Assembly (NCBI GenBank): GCA_029624765.1
Contig: JARSSO010000020.1
Span: 47,445-111,444 of the forward strand
Reading direction: 5' to 3'
Source of the DNA: Candidatus Contendibacter sp.
Lineage (GTDB): Bacteria; Pseudomonadota; Gammaproteobacteria; Competibacterales; Competibacteraceae
Length of the DNA: 64,000 nucleotides
Both the position numbers and the translations under genes were made by a program. The notes under the pieces are model-generated. The model did not search any database, was not told where the DNA came from, and saw only the letters and a program-made list of their open reading frames with translations. Below, one piece after another: positions 44,315 through 53,544 of the stretch. Each line of letters starts with the position of its first letter. Position 1 is the first letter of the stretch.

Positions 44315-45385
44315 GTGCGCCAGCAGCAAATCGCCGTGATCGGCGCGGGAATTACCGGCTTGACCCAAGCCCTGTGCCTCCAGCGCGCGGGGCATCGGAT
44401 CAGCCTGTTCGAGCAGGGCGGCGAGCGCCTGGATCACCACTGTAGCCATGTCGGGGCCGGCATGTTGGCCCCGTATTGCGAACTGAGCGAAGCGGAGCCC
44501 GAGGTCGCTCGATGGGGCGCGGCGGCACTTGAACTGTGGCAAGCCCTGGTCCCGACGCTGGCGCGGCCGGTCCACATGACGTGCGCCGGGACGCTGGTGG
44601 TCGCCCATCACCGGGACCGGGCGGGGATGCAACACCTGGCCGAGCGCGTCGACCATGCCGGTCTTGGCGTGCATCCGCAATGGTTGCGCCGGGAAGAGCT
44701 GCGCGCGCTGGAGCCGGAACTGGAAGGCCGCTTTGCCGAAGGGCTGTACTTTTCCCCCGAAGGCGAGATTGACCCGCGCTCGCTGTTGCCGGCTCTGGTC
44801 GAAACCCTGGGCCAGAATGGCGCGACGCTGCATTTTGCCACCGAGGTTGAAAGCCTGGCGCCGGGCGAGATCGTCGTGCGAGGCGCCCGTCAGGCGTTCG
44901 ACTGGGTGCTGGACTGCCGGGGACTGGCGGCCCGCGACCGGATGCCGGAATTACGCGGGGTGCGCGGCGAAATCCTCACCCTTCATACCCGCGAGGTCCG
45001 CCTGCATCGCCCGATTCGAATGATGCACCCGCGCTATCCGTTGTATCTCGTGCCGCGCCCAGGCGACCGGTTCGTGGTCGGCGCGACCAGCATCGAAAGC
45101 GACTCGCCACGCCCGGTCACCGTCCGTTCGGCGCTGGAACTGCTGTCGGCCGCCTACGCCTTGCACCCGGCCTTTGCGGAAGCGGAGATCGTCGAAATGA
45201 AAACCCAGTGCCGACCCGCGTTTCCCGACCACCTGCCCCGCATTGTCCAGCAAGAAAATCTGTTATGTATCAATGGGCTGTACCGGCATGGCTATCTGCT
45301 CAGCCCACTGCTCGCGGAAACCGTCGCCGCGTTCGTCCGCGACCGGCGCCAGCCGGCGGAGACCGCCAAATTATGGCGATCCTGA
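44315..45385 (+). CDS. thiO: Glycine oxidase ThiO
   Basis: I favour GTG 44315 (VRQQQIAVIGAG) with GAGAGGGGG upstream, giving 356 residues; an ATG at 44258 is possible. The flavin motif is IAVIGAGITGLTQALCLQRAG. ThiO oxidises glycine to iminoacetate, the source of the thiazole ring nitrogen. Key regions are HVGAGMLAPY and ARPVHMTCAGTLVV. It leads the thiazole operon thiO-thiS-thiG-thiE, and thiS begins 60 bases after its stop. Confidence 0.9.
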   Translation: MRQQQIAVIGAGITGLTQALCLQRAGHRISLFEQGGERLDHHCSHVGAGMLAPYCELSEAEPEVARWGAAALELWQALVPTLARPVHMTCAGTLVVAHHRDRAGMQHLAERVDHAGLGVHPQWLRREELRALEPELEGRFAEGLYFSPEGEIDPRSLLPALVETLGQNGATLHFATEVESLAPGEIVVRGARQAFDWVLDCRGLAARDRMPELRGVRGEILTLHTREVRLHRPIRMMHPRYPLYLVPRPGDRFVVGATSIESDSPRPVTVRSALELLSAAYALHPAFAEAEIVEMKTQCRPAFPDHLPRIVQQENLLCINGLYRHGYLLSPLLAETVAAFVRDRRQPAETAKLWRS

Positions 45386-45445
45386 AGACGATTCCAGATC
45401 AAACCGCCTTTCGGCATTCACCCGAAAACAGCATTGAGGATGCCC

Positions 45446-45646
45446 ATGATCGTTGAAGTCAATGGCAAAAAAACGGAGCTGGCGACCCCGCATTCCCTGG
45501 CGGAAGCGATCCAGCATTGGGGTTATCAGGATGCGCCGATCGCGGTGGCGCGCAACGACGAATTCGTGCCGCGCGGGCGCTATGCCGAGATTCGGCTCCA
45601 GGACGGTGATCGGCTGGAGATTGTGTCCCCGATGCAGGGAGGTTAA
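45446..45646 (+). CDS. thiS: Sulfur carrier protein ThiS
   Basis: This 66-residue ubiquitin-fold protein starts [15 protein letters not shown] with TGAGGA six bases upstream. It ends in GG, where sulfur is attached as a thiocarboxylate. ThiS gives sulfur to ThiG. Further in-frame ATGs upstream are less likely. It is four bases ahead of thiG. Confidence 0.93.
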   Translation: MIVEVNGKKTELATPHSLAEAIQHWGYQDAPIAVARNDEFVPRGRYAEIRLQDGDRLEIVSPMQGG

Positions 45647-45650
45647 GCCG

Positions 45651-46457
45651 ATGACCGCATCGTGGAACATCGGAGGCCGTTCGCTGCGGTCGCGGCTGTT
45701 GCTGGGAACCGCCCGTTACCCATCGCTGGCGGTGTTGCAACAAGCCATCCGCGCGTCCGGCGCGGAAATCGTGACGGTTTCGCTGCGCCGGGAGTCCGCC
45801 GAGGGACGCGCCGGTAGCCAGTTCTGGACCACGATCAAGGAATTGGGTGTTCAGGTCTTGCCCAACACCGCCGGCTGCAAGACCGTGAAGGAAGCGGTGA
45901 CGACCGCTGAAATGGCCCGCGAGATTTTCGAGACGCCGTGGCTGAAGCTGGAAGTGATCGGCGACGATTACACCCTGCAACCGCATCCGTTCCTGCTGGT
46001 CGAGGCGGCGGAAGCACTGTGCCGGCGAGGCTTCGAGGTCTTCCCGTACACCACCGAGGACCTGGTGCTGGCGGAGCGGCTGATTCAGGCCGGCTGCAAG
46101 ATCCTGATGCCGTGGGGAGCGCCAATTGGCTCTGGGCAAGGGCTGAACAATCCGTATGCGCTGCGGACGTTGCGCGCCCGCTACCCGGAAATCCCGCTGA
46201 TCGTGGACGCCGGCATCGGCAAACCCTCTCACGCCATCGCGGCGATGGAAATGGGCTACGACGGCGTATTGATCAATACCGCCGTCGCCCGCGCCACCGA
46301 TCCGGTGTCGATGGGCCGCGCCTTCGGGCTGGCGGTCGAGGCCGGGCGGTTGGCGTACCTGGCCGGCGCGATGCCGACGCAGGAAATGGCCGAACCCAGT
46401 ACGCCCGTCACCGGAACCCCGTTCTGGCATTCGTCGCCACCGGAGAACCTGAAATGA
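45651..46457 (+). CDS. thiG: Thiazole synthase ThiG
   Basis: This 268-residue barrel enzyme joins 1-deoxyxylulose-5-phosphate, iminoacetate and ThiS sulfur to make the thiazole phosphate. The start ATG has GGAGG seven bases upstream. The active lysine is in [10 protein letters not shown]; phosphate binding uses GSGQGLNNP and [12 protein letters not shown]. It overlaps thiE by four bases. The length is usual. Confidence 0.95.
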   Translation: MTASWNIGGRSLRSRLLLGTARYPSLAVLQQAIRASGAEIVTVSLRRESAEGRAGSQFWTTIKELGVQVLPNTAGCKTVKEAVTTAEMAREIFETPWLKLEVIGDDYTLQPHPFLLVEAAEALCRRGFEVFPYTTEDLVLAERLIQAGCKILMPWGAPIGSGQGLNNPYALRTLRARYPEIPLIVDAGIGKPSHAIAAMEMGYDGVLINTAVARATDPVSMGRAFGLAVEAGRLAYLAGAMPTQEMAEPSTPVTGTPFWHSSPPENLK

Positions 46458-47113
46458 ACACCGCGGGTGTCCACGGTTTCTATCCGGTGGTGGACGACGC
46501 GCGCTGGGTGCGGCGCTTGCTGCCGCTGGGCGTGCGGACGATCCAGCTTCGGATCAAGGAGCGACCCGCCGCCGACGTGCAACGCCAGCTTCGCGAAGCC
46601 TTGACCATCGCCGCCGACTACGCCGACTGCCAGTTGATCGTCAACGATTATTGGCGGGAAGCGATTGCCTTGGGTGCTCGCTGGCTGCATTTGGGGCAGG
46701 GTGATCTGGCGGCCGCCGATCGCGTGGCGATCCGGGCGGCGGGGATCAAACTGGGCGTCAGCACCCACAGTTCCGAAGAACTGGCGAACGCGCTGGATGC
46801 ACGGCCCGACTACATCGCGCTGGGGCCAATCTACGAAACCACCTTGAAAAAGATGCCATGGTCGCCGCAGGGTCTCGACCGCATCGGCGCGTGGAAAGCC
46901 CGGTGCGGTGGCATTCCACTGGTTGCCATCGGTGGGATCTCGCTCGAACGCGCGTCGGCGGTGCTGGCGGCGGGGGCGGATTCCATCGCCGTGGTCTCGG
47001 ACGTGTTGAACGCGCCCAATCCCGACGACCGGGCGCGCGCCTGGCTCGACTTTTTCCGCGAGGCGGCCGAGCACCCTGAGCTTGCCCATCCATCCTCGGC
47101 AAATCCTGGATGA
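46454..47113 (+). CDS. thiE: Thiamine-phosphate synthase ThiE
   Basis: The start ATG overlaps thiG by four bases. The 219-residue TIM-barrel protein has [33 protein letters not shown], and [13 protein letters not shown]. It couples the thiazole phosphate with the pyrimidine to give thiamine phosphate. The stop overlaps the next start by four bases. Confidence 0.93.
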   Translation: MNTAGVHGFYPVVDDARWVRRLLPLGVRTIQLRIKERPAADVQRQLREALTIAADYADCQLIVNDYWREAIALGARWLHLGQGDLAAADRVAIRAAGIKLGVSTHSSEELANALDARPDYIALGPIYETTLKKMPWSPQGLDRIGAWKARCGGIPLVAIGGISLERASAVLAAGADSIAVVSDVLNAPNPDDRARAWLDFFREAAEHPELAHPSSANPG

Positions 47114-48249
47114 CCTTTTCTCCCGATCCAGCCGGATTCAGCCCCGCTGAACAATTGCGCTACGCCCGGCATCTGAGCCTGCCCGAAATCGGGCTTGCCG
47201 GGCAAGCCAAGCTGCGGCGGGCCAGCGTCCTGGTGATTGGCGCGGGCGGCTTGGGATCGCCGGCTTTACTCTATCTCGCCGCCGCCGGCGTGGGGCGGCT
47301 GGGAATCGTCGATCCCGATCGGATCGAACTGAGCAACCTTCAGCGGCAGGTTTTGTACACCACGGCGGCTTGCGGCGTGGCCAAGGTCGAGGAAGCCCGC
47401 GCTCGTCTGTTGGCGCTCAACCCGCATCTCCAAATTGACGTTTACCCCGAAGCCTTCGCTCCTGTCAGCGCCGCCCGCCTGATCGCCGATTACGACTGGA
47501 TCATCGAAGGTTCCGACCAGTTCGCCGCCAAGTATCTGGTGAACGATGCCTGCGTGCTGGCTGGCAAGCCGTATGTCGGGGCCAGCATCCGCGCCTTTTC
47601 GGGAATGCTGGCGGTCTACGCCGCGCCGGAAGGTCCCTGCTACCGCTGCCTGTTCCCGGAGCCGCCGGACCCGGCCACGATCCCGTCCTGCGCGCAAGCC
47701 GGCGTGCTGGGAACGGTGCCCGGCCTGTTCGGAACCTTGCAGGCCCACGAAGCGCTCAAGTTGATCCTGGGAATCGGCGAGCCGTTGATTGGCGCGCTGC
47801 TCACCGTCGATCTGCTGACGATGCGGTTTCAAAAACTGAAGCTGCCGCGCGACCCGAACTGCCCGGTATGCGGCGAGTCGCCGACGATTCGCTCCCTTGC
47901 CGAAACTCCATTGGTCTGCGCTGCCACCGTCGACCTTGGCCCAGGCGACGACTCCCTGCCGTGGCTCAGTGTGGCAGCCAGCCGGCGGCGCCTTGAATTG
48001 CGCTGGATCGACGTTCGCACCCTGGCCGAATTCGTCGCCGGCCATGTTCCGGGCGCCATTCATGCGCCGTTGGACCAGATCGAGGAATTCGCCGCGCGAA
48101 TCGGACCGGACGACCATTTGCTGCTCTATTGCCAAAGCGGCGGGCGCGCCGTGCGGGCGTACCACCAACTCAAGGCGAAGTCGCAAGGGCAGCTTTGGCT
48201 GCTGCGCGGCGGCTACGAAGCCTGGTTGAACGACCGGGTTGACGAGTAG
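47110..48249 (+). CDS. ThiF/MoeB-type adenylyltransferase with rhodanese domain
   Basis: This 379-residue protein has an N-terminal E1-like domain (GAGGLGSPALLYLAAAGVG for ATP, DPDRIELSNLQRQ, and a Zn pair CPVCG) and a C-terminal rhodanese domain ending in LLYCQSGGRA, whose Cys is catalytic. It should adenylate the ThiS C-terminus, and the rhodanese part may deliver the sulfur. In the MoeB/MoeZ family the same protein can also serve molybdopterin synthase. Its position in the thiamine operon favours ThiS as partner. The stop lies 40 bases before the leftward next gene. Confidence 0.87.
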   Translation: MTFSPDPAGFSPAEQLRYARHLSLPEIGLAGQAKLRRASVLVIGAGGLGSPALLYLAAAGVGRLGIVDPDRIELSNLQRQVLYTTAACGVAKVEEARARLLALNPHLQIDVYPEAFAPVSAARLIADYDWIIEGSDQFAAKYLVNDACVLAGKPYVGASIRAFSGMLAVYAAPEGPCYRCLFPEPPDPATIPSCAQAGVLGTVPGLFGTLQAHEALKLILGIGEPLIGALLTVDLLTMRFQKLKLPRDPNCPVCGESPTIRSLAETPLVCAATVDLGPGDDSLPWLSVAASRRRLELRWIDVRTLAEFVAGHVPGAIHAPLDQIEEFAARIGPDDHLLLYCQSGGRAVRAYHQLKAKSQGQLWLLRGGYEAWLNDRVDE

Positions 48250-48288
48250 GACACCCAATCGGTCCACGGCTTGGAGGCTGTGACAAAA

Positions 48289-48495
48289 CTAACCAGTGTT
48301 CCGAGCGGATTCCGGATTCCGGCTGGCCCACGCCGCCGCGACCGCCGCCACGTCCAGTTGCCGCAGCGCGGAAATGGCGTATTCCCAGCGGCCCTCGGCG
48401 CACAGGCCAAGCACGCCACCTTCCTCATACGCTTCCAGCGCCGCCTTCACGCAGGCGGCTCGAACGTCCTCGGCCAGTTGCCGTTCGTCGGGCAT
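48289..48495 (-). CDS. Small helical protein, unknown
   Basis: The 68-residue frame starts MPDERQLAEDVR, with GGGAG five bases upstream; a longer ATG at 48513 lacks a site. It is helical, with a middle GGVLGLCAEGRWEYAISALRQ. I know no family for certain. It converges with the thiamine operon. It may be a conserved small cytosolic gammaproteobacterial protein. Confidence 0.6.
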   Translation of the reverse strand: MPDERQLAEDVRAACVKAALEAYEEGGVLGLCAEGRWEYAISALRQLDVAAVAAAWASRNPESARNTG

Positions 48496-48549
48496 TGGCG
48501 CGCTCCCTATCAAAACCGAGCGGACTGAACCCCATCCGCCGGATTCAAA

Positions 48550-48975
48550 TTACTTCTTGCGCAATTCATCCAACAGTCCGGTGATTTTCTTGAACCGCTC
48601 GGTCTGGATGCCGCTGGCCAACTCTTTAGCCTTGGCTGGGTCGTCGGCGTAGAGCGCGGGAATGATTTCCCGGTCGCGGGTCGTTTTGAACTGATCCCAG
48701 ACGCTCTGAAGTTCTTTCAGCTTGGCGGCATTCGTGGCCTGCGCCGGATCGGCCATGGCGGTGGCCAGTGCGGCGTCGGCTTTTTGGGTGGCCTCGGCCA
48801 CGAAGGCGCCTTGCCTGTCGAGCGCGGCCTTGTTGGTGGCGTCCATCATGGCGAGCAGATAGGCGCGCGCCTGGAGGATATAGCTGTCCACATCGCTCAG
48901 CGCGCTGGCTTGCGCCAACGCGGATACCGCCGTCAGAACGATGGCGGCGAATAGGGTGATAACGGTCTTACGCAT
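48550..48975 (-). CDS. Periplasmic four-helix-type protein, unknown
   Basis: Start ATG 48975 (MRKTVITLF) has AGGAGG seven bases upstream; the in-frame 49020 start has none. The 141-residue protein has a signal peptide (residues 1-24, ending ALAQA) and the remainder is helical with the pattern YILQARAYLLAMMDATNKAAL, as in sensor four-helix bundles of chemoreceptors. It may be a stand-alone ligand-binding bundle. I do not know its role. Confidence 0.6.
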   Translation of the reverse strand: MRKTVITLFAAIVLTAVSALAQASALSDVDSYILQARAYLLAMMDATNKAALDRQGAFVAEATQKADAALATAMADPAQATNAAKLKELQSVWDQFKTTRDREIIPALYADDPAKAKELASGIQTERFKKITGLLDELRKK

Positions 48976-49254
48976 GACAACCTCCTGATCATGGGAACGC
49001 CAGTTGCGGCTGGGGACCAATCCTAGGATGGGTTTGTAAAGCGGTGATCGACCGAGTGTGAATTATTGTAACCCTTGGGAATTTTCTCCCCTGGGCGGGC
49101 GGCGGGGGCAAACGCGCGTTGCTTGATCGTATCCGGGGAAAGCGGACCGGGTGGACTGACGCGGGCGTGGCGGGAACCAGGGAAAGAAGCCCCTGGCGAT
49201 CCGGTTGGACAGCAATCATCTACTACCCAACGGGGAAACTCCAGGGGCATACGC

Positions 49255-49500
49255 CTATTTGCAGGCCCCGACCTCTTTACCCGTGGGAACCTCGCATTTC
49301 TTGGAAGCGCATACCGCATCCCGCTTGCAGGGCTCTCCGGCGGGTTGCGGTGCTTTGCACACCGGGGGCGTCAGCGCCAGGATACATACCTTCCCATCCT
49401 TGCAATCGGCATCGCTCTTACACTCTTCCGCCGCGAAAGATGCCTGCGATAAAGACGTCGAGACGATCATCGCCATTGGCAATAGAAATTTGCCGAACAT
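49255..49500 (-). CDS. Secreted cysteine-rich protein
   Basis: The start MFGKFLLP has AAGGGG six bases upstream; the 49539 start is less likely. The 81-residue protein has a signal peptide (to about residue 23) and eight cysteines in the mature part with the pattern EECKSDADCKDGKVC, PVCK, EPCKRDAVCASKKC, GACK. Such spacing points to a small disulfide-bonded domain. The function is unknown. Confidence 0.65.
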   Translation of the reverse strand: MFGKFLLPMAMIVSTSLSQASFAAEECKSDADCKDGKVCILALTPPVCKAPQPAGEPCKRDAVCASKKCEVPTGKEVGACK

Positions 49501-49630
49501 GTTTTTCCCCTTTCGTCGTGGTTTAAGGATGGAAACCATCCCGTCGATTTACCTGGATTTTGTCAATCTCTCTCATTGCGTGACTGCTGGCTCTCCTCTG
49601 GTGTGGTGGGTTGATGGGACCGCCATGTCG

Positions 49631-51463
49631 CTATTTCGTCAGCCGGGTGTACAACCGTAGCAACTGGCGGGGCAAATCCTCGGGGTGGCGGATCAGCACG
49701 AAACCGTCCTTGCCGAACAAGTGAGGTAGGTAGTCGTCCGCTTCCTGGTCGATGGTCACGCAGAATGGGTGCAGTCCATCGCGGCGTGCTTCCAACAGCG
49801 CCATCCGCGTATCCTCGATGCCGTAGCGCCCCTCGTACTGGTCGAGATCGTTCGGCTTGCCGTCGGTCAGCAGCAGCAACAGCCGGCGGGCGGCGACTTC
49901 CCGGCTTAGCAGGCTGGCGGCGTGGCGCACGGCGGCGCCCATGCGGGTGTAATAGCCGGGCTTGATCGCGTTGATCCGTCCCCGTATCGAGGCGGTGTAG
50001 CGTTCGGCGAACGCTTTGATCCGATGCATGCGGACATGCTGGCGCTTGCGGGAGGAGAAACCGTACAGGGCGAATCGGTCGCCGGTGACCGCCAACGCCT
50101 CGGAGAACAGGAACAAACTGTCGCGGATCATTTCGATCACCCGGCCCTTGTTGTTGATCCAGGCGTCGGTGGACAGCGACAGATCGGCCAGCAGCAGGCA
50201 GGCGAGGTCGCGTTCCTGTCGCGCCAGTTGCCGATATAAACCGCGTTCTTGACCGTGCCCGGCGGCGGCGCAATCGGCGGCGTGACGGACGCAAGCATCC
50301 AGGTCCAGTTCCTCGCCGTCGGGTTGGGCACGGCGCCAGCCGCGACCGGGGCGCAAAATTTCGAACTGCCGCCGCAAGCGCTGGGCGTCGCGGCGCAACG
50401 GTGACGGCAACTCGCAGGGCTGGGCGCGGCGGGCCAGCATTTCCTGCACGCGGCAGTAATCCGGCAATAGCGCGCGTTTGCGGTAATCCCACTCCGGAAG
50501 TTTGATTCCCGGCCCCAGCGGCAGGTCGTCCTCGCTGGCGGAAGGCAGGTCGAGATCGAAGCGCACCCGCGAAGCGGTATTAGCCCCGTCGCGAGTAATG
50601 CTCAACACGGCCATGTCGTCCGTCGCTCGCGCCGCGTTCGGTTCCGGATCATCGTCGGTCGGCCGGTTGATCCGCGCGAACTCGGCCCAGGACAGCAGGC
50701 TCTCGGCGCGGAACGGCAACAGAAAGCTGTTTTTGCGTTCCGGCGGGTCCACGTATTCGGCGCGGCGGCGCTGGCGGTCGCGTTCGGTGAAACCACCACC
50801 GGCTTTCGAGCCGTCCGCGTTCCGTGGTCGGGATCGGGCGGTGGTTGAAGCCGGGGCGGGGTAAAGCCAAAGCGGTACGGGTTGGGGCGGGCAGCGGGCG
50901 GCGGGCAAATCCAGAACGCTGCCGGGTTCATGCAGGGCCTGCCGCAGCGCGATTTCCTGCGCCGCTTCGTCCGGCGGCAGCCGTTCCGGCGGAATCCGCG
51001 ATTCCACCACGGCGGTTACCAGGCGAAGGTAGCGGGGTTGCAAGCCGGGATAGCGATCCAGGGTGACCAGCGTTCCCCGCTGGTTTTGTCCCCACCAGAG
51101 GGCATCGGAATCAACCACGTCATGGGCTGCGGCCAGGGCGATGAGCCAGAGATAGAGATCGCGATTCAACTCCCGTTGTGGCAACAGCGCCAGTTCCGCC
51201 GGCAATTGCAGGGTTTCCGCGTCTCGACATGCCAACTCGGTTTTTTCGCCCAATCCCGCGACCCGCGCCAGCCAACGTCGCCGTCCGCCGTGGCGGGAAG
51301 CCGCCGCTGGCGCGACCCGCAATCCGGGGTCGCCGCCGAAGGCGCGAAACAGCAAGCCGGCGGTTTTCTCGATTTCGGCGAGGGTGACCGCCGCATGGGG
51401 ATAGCGCCGTTGCGCCGCGCGGGTGATGAAACGATGCCAAAGCGCGCCGACGTGTTCTTCCAT
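49631..51463 (-). CDS. norD: Nitric oxide reductase activation protein NorD
   Basis: This 610-residue protein has a helical N-terminus, a Pro/Arg-rich middle and a C-terminal von Willebrand factor A domain with the metal site DLSLSTDAW (about 435) and LLTDGKPND. NorD and the ATPase NorQ activate NO reductase, probably by inserting iron in NorB. It is 12 bases after the toxin gene, so the toxin-antitoxin pair sits between it and the rest of the nor operon. Length is usual. Confidence 0.92.
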   Translation of the reverse strand: MEEHVGALWHRFITRAAQRRYPHAAVTLAEIEKTAGLLFRAFGGDPGLRVAPAAASRHGGRRRWLARVAGLGEKTELACRDAETLQLPAELALLPQRELNRDLYLWLIALAAAHDVVDSDALWWGQNQRGTLVTLDRYPGLQPRYLRLVTAVVESRIPPERLPPDEAAQEIALRQALHEPGSVLDLPAARCPPQPVPLWLYPAPASTTARSRPRNADGSKAGGGFTERDRQRRRAEYVDPPERKNSFLLPFRAESLLSWAEFARINRPTDDDPEPNAARATDDMAVLSITRDGANTASRVRFDLDLPSASEDDLPLGPGIKLPEWDYRKRALLPDYCRVQEMLARRAQPCELPSPLRRDAQRLRRQFEILRPGRGWRRAQPDGEELDLDACVRHAADCAAAGHGQERGLYRQLARQERDLACLLLADLSLSTDAWINNKGRVIEMIRDSLFLFSEALAVTGDRFALYGFSSRKRQHVRMHRIKAFAERYTASIRGRINAIKPGYYTRMGAAVRHAASLLSREVAARRLLLLLTDGKPNDLDQYEGRYGIEDTRMALLEARRDGLHPFCVTIDQEADDYLPHLFGKDGFVLIRHPEDLPRQLLRLYTRLTK

Positions 51464-51475
51464 CGCCGATCCCGA

Positions 51476-51817
51476 TCAATACAAGCCCAAAAGAACCAAC
51501 AGAGCTTGCTTTACTTGGGCGATTTCTTCGGAAGTAAGCCGAGTCAGCGGTCCTTCACCAAAACGACCGCGATCAAGGGTGCGCGGTTGATCCACCATCA
51601 CCTGACAATCTTGTTGCAGGCGGTCGCGGGCACAAATCAACACCCGCAAATGTTGCAGGGCCGGTCGAACTTGAGTGGTCAACGGCAAAACCACCAGCGT
51701 GGGCGAACCGGCTTCGATCAGTCGATCTTCCTGTACGATCAGCACAGGGCGCACTTTCCCGATTTCGGCACCGCGATTGGGATTGAGGTTGCCAATCCAG
51801 ACTTCGCCGCGTCTCAT
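51476..51817 (-). CDS. mazF: MazF/PemK-family mRNA interferase toxin
   Basis: The 113-residue protein has the SH3-like PemK/MazF fold with MRRGEVWIGNLNPNRGAEI, KVRPVLIVQED and VVLPLTTQ. It cleaves mRNA at short sites. The start ATG overlaps the antitoxin stop by four bases, the usual type II arrangement. It lies inside the nor operon, between the CcoG-like gene and norD. Confidence 0.88.
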   Translation of the reverse strand: MRRGEVWIGNLNPNRGAEIGKVRPVLIVQEDRLIEAGSPTLVVLPLTTQVRPALQHLRVLICARDRLQQDCQVMVDQPRTLDRGRFGEGPLTRLTSEEIAQVKQALLVLLGLY

Positions 51818-52071
51818 CGGATTTGTTCCGCTCGATCCAGAGCCTGATCTTCAGCTTCCGCGAAATCTTCAGCCAGCACCGCGATTTCTTCCCGATCCAG
51901 CAGGGCTGCTTCCGCCGCAAAGGCGGCAAGCAGCCGTTGCCGCTGCCTTTCGCGCAGAAAATTCTCCAGCGCCAAGCGAATCAGGTCGGAACGGGACTGA
52001 TGAGAGGATACCGTCTCCTGTTCCAAGCGTTGCGAAAGCTCGTCCGGCAAGCGAAGAGAAATGATTGTCAT
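51814..52071 (-). CDS. Ribbon-helix-helix antitoxin
   Basis: ATG 52071 (MTIISLRLPDEL) has GAGG eight bases upstream; ATGs at 52089 and above are weaker. The 85-residue protein has an N-terminal RHH motif (SLRLPDELSQRLEQE, SRSDLIRLALENFL) for DNA binding and an acidic C-terminus (EEIAVLAEDFAEAEDQ) to bind the toxin. It partners the MazF-like gene and should repress the pair. Confidence 0.82.
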   Translation of the reverse strand: MTIISLRLPDELSQRLEQETVSSHQSRSDLIRLALENFLRERQRQRLLAAFAAEAALLDREEIAVLAEDFAEAEDQALDRAEQIR

Positions 52072-52132
52072 CGTAAAAGCCTCAGTCATACGTTTGGTTT
52101 TACTATTAATAATACCCATCGTATCACATCGA

Positions 52133-53137
52133 TCAGCTCAACGAGGCATTGGAGACGGTTTGGGTTGGATCGGGCGGCTTGGGTGCAACCTTGGGTTTTT
52201 CAGTAACGGATTCGCTCGTCAGCAAACCTTGCGACCCATCCGCCTCCAATGCTTTCTGTCCCTCGATCCAGTTCAACAGGCTTCCATCGGGATTATTCCG
52301 CTGCACAATTTCGCAGGCGTCGATGCACTGGCCGCACTGGGTGCAGGCGAACATCAACCGCTTGATGTTGCGCGGCTTGAGCCGCATCGGGCAAACGTGG
52401 TCGCAGAACGACTGGCAACTGGCGCAGTCGCGCGCGCGCTCACGTTGATAGCCGACCACCATCGCCTTGCGGTTGGCCATCCAGGCGAGGCTTTGAAACA
52501 TGCCGACCGCGCAGGCGTAGCGGCAAAACAAATGGCGGGCCAGGGTGAACTCGACGAACAGCAACACCGTGCCGACTCCGATGAACAAAGCCTGATTGCG
52601 GGTCGGGGTCAGATTGAACAGATTGCCGTAAACCTCCGCCGGCGGCAGCAGGTACGTCAACAGCGCCACCGCCCACAGGAAAGCGAAGGCCAGCGCGAAG
52701 GGAATCGCCAGCAGCCAATAGCGGGTGTCGCTCGGGGCCGGGGTGCCGTCGGGATGCCAGGCCGGCCCCGGTTTCTTGTCCCAGATGCTTTGCTTGCCGC
52801 TGGCCTTGCGTACCAGTTGGTTGATGGTTTCCACCACCGAGAAATGCGGGCACAGCCAGCCGCAATACAACCGGCCCCAGCGCCAGGCGATGCCGAGAAA
52901 CGCGGCGGCCAACAGCAGAATTGGCACGAACACCCGCAACAGGATATTGAGTGCCATCCGGCTGGCGTCGATCCGGCCGGCCAGATAGTCGTCCAGACCC
53001 AGCGTCCACGGCTGGCCGAACACGATCAAATGACCTTGCGTCAAATCGAAGCGCAGCAAATCGAAAATCGGGGCGAACAGGAACAGGACGAAGAAACTAC
53101 CCTGATAGAAAACTCGCTTGCGTTGAAACGGAGTCAT
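52133..53137 (-). CDS. CcoG/NapH-like 4Fe-4S membrane protein
   Basis: The start is MTPFQRKRV at 53137, overlapping the upstream gene by four bases. The 334-residue protein has four or five membrane helices, CGWLCPH near the first, and two ferredoxin-type clusters: CASCQSFCDHVCP and CTQCGQCIDACE. This is the layout of CcoG/RdxA, NapH and the C-terminal part of NosR. It probably passes electrons in the membrane and may serve the NO reductase or its assembly. The nor operon position is unusual for CcoG, so I avoid a gene symbol. Confidence 0.75.
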   Translation of the reverse strand: MTPFQRKRVFYQGSFFVLFLFAPIFDLLRFDLTQGHLIVFGQPWTLGLDDYLAGRIDASRMALNILLRVFVPILLLAAAFLGIAWRWGRLYCGWLCPHFSVVETINQLVRKASGKQSIWDKKPGPAWHPDGTPAPSDTRYWLLAIPFALAFAFLWAVALLTYLLPPAEVYGNLFNLTPTRNQALFIGVGTVLLFVEFTLARHLFCRYACAVGMFQSLAWMANRKAMVVGYQRERARDCASCQSFCDHVCPMRLKPRNIKRLMFACTQCGQCIDACEIVQRNNPDGSLLNWIEGQKALEADGSQGLLTSESVTEKPKVAPKPPDPTQTVSNASLS

Positions 53138-53544
53138 GGCAACAGCTTGCCCACCAGGGGGTAGCGATAAGGTTGTCCGGCCAGTGCCCGCGCCAGTCCG
53201 ACGATGCCGAGAACAATCAAGGTGGTGTGGGCGGCGGTGAAGTAGAGGATGACCACTACCCATGTCCAGGGCGCATCGTAGCCGCCCAGGGCGATGATCG
53301 TCAGATTGGCGATCACGAGCAGGATGCCCGCCCACAGGCTGGCCGACAGCGTTTGCCGCAAATGGCCGCGCGCCAGCGGCGGAGCGTCGTCGCGGTGGCG
53401 GAAATAGAGCCAGAGCAGCGCCAGAAACGCCAAACCGGGCAGCAGCAACAGATTGACGAGATACAGCGACTCCGCCGCGATGGCGAGGCCCTGGCCGGGA
53501 GGCGCTTCGTCGTCGGCCGCCGGTGGCTCAGGCGAGGCTGGCAT
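53134..53544 (-). CDS. Small membrane protein of the nor operon
   Basis: This 136-residue protein has three membrane helices (about 28-48, 68-88 and 95-118) and a Pro/Glu-rich N-terminal tail. ATG 53544 overlaps norQ's stop by 17 bases. I do not know the family; the three-helix plan recalls DUF4870. Its place between norQ and the CcoG-like gene suggests a role in NO reductase maturation. Confidence 0.6.
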   Translation of the reverse strand: MPASPEPPAADDEAPPGQGLAIAAESLYLVNLLLLPGLAFLALLWLYFRHRDDAPPLARGHLRQTLSASLWAGILLVIANLTIIALGGYDAPWTWVVVILYFTAAHTTLIVLGIVGLARALAGQPYRYPLVGKLLP

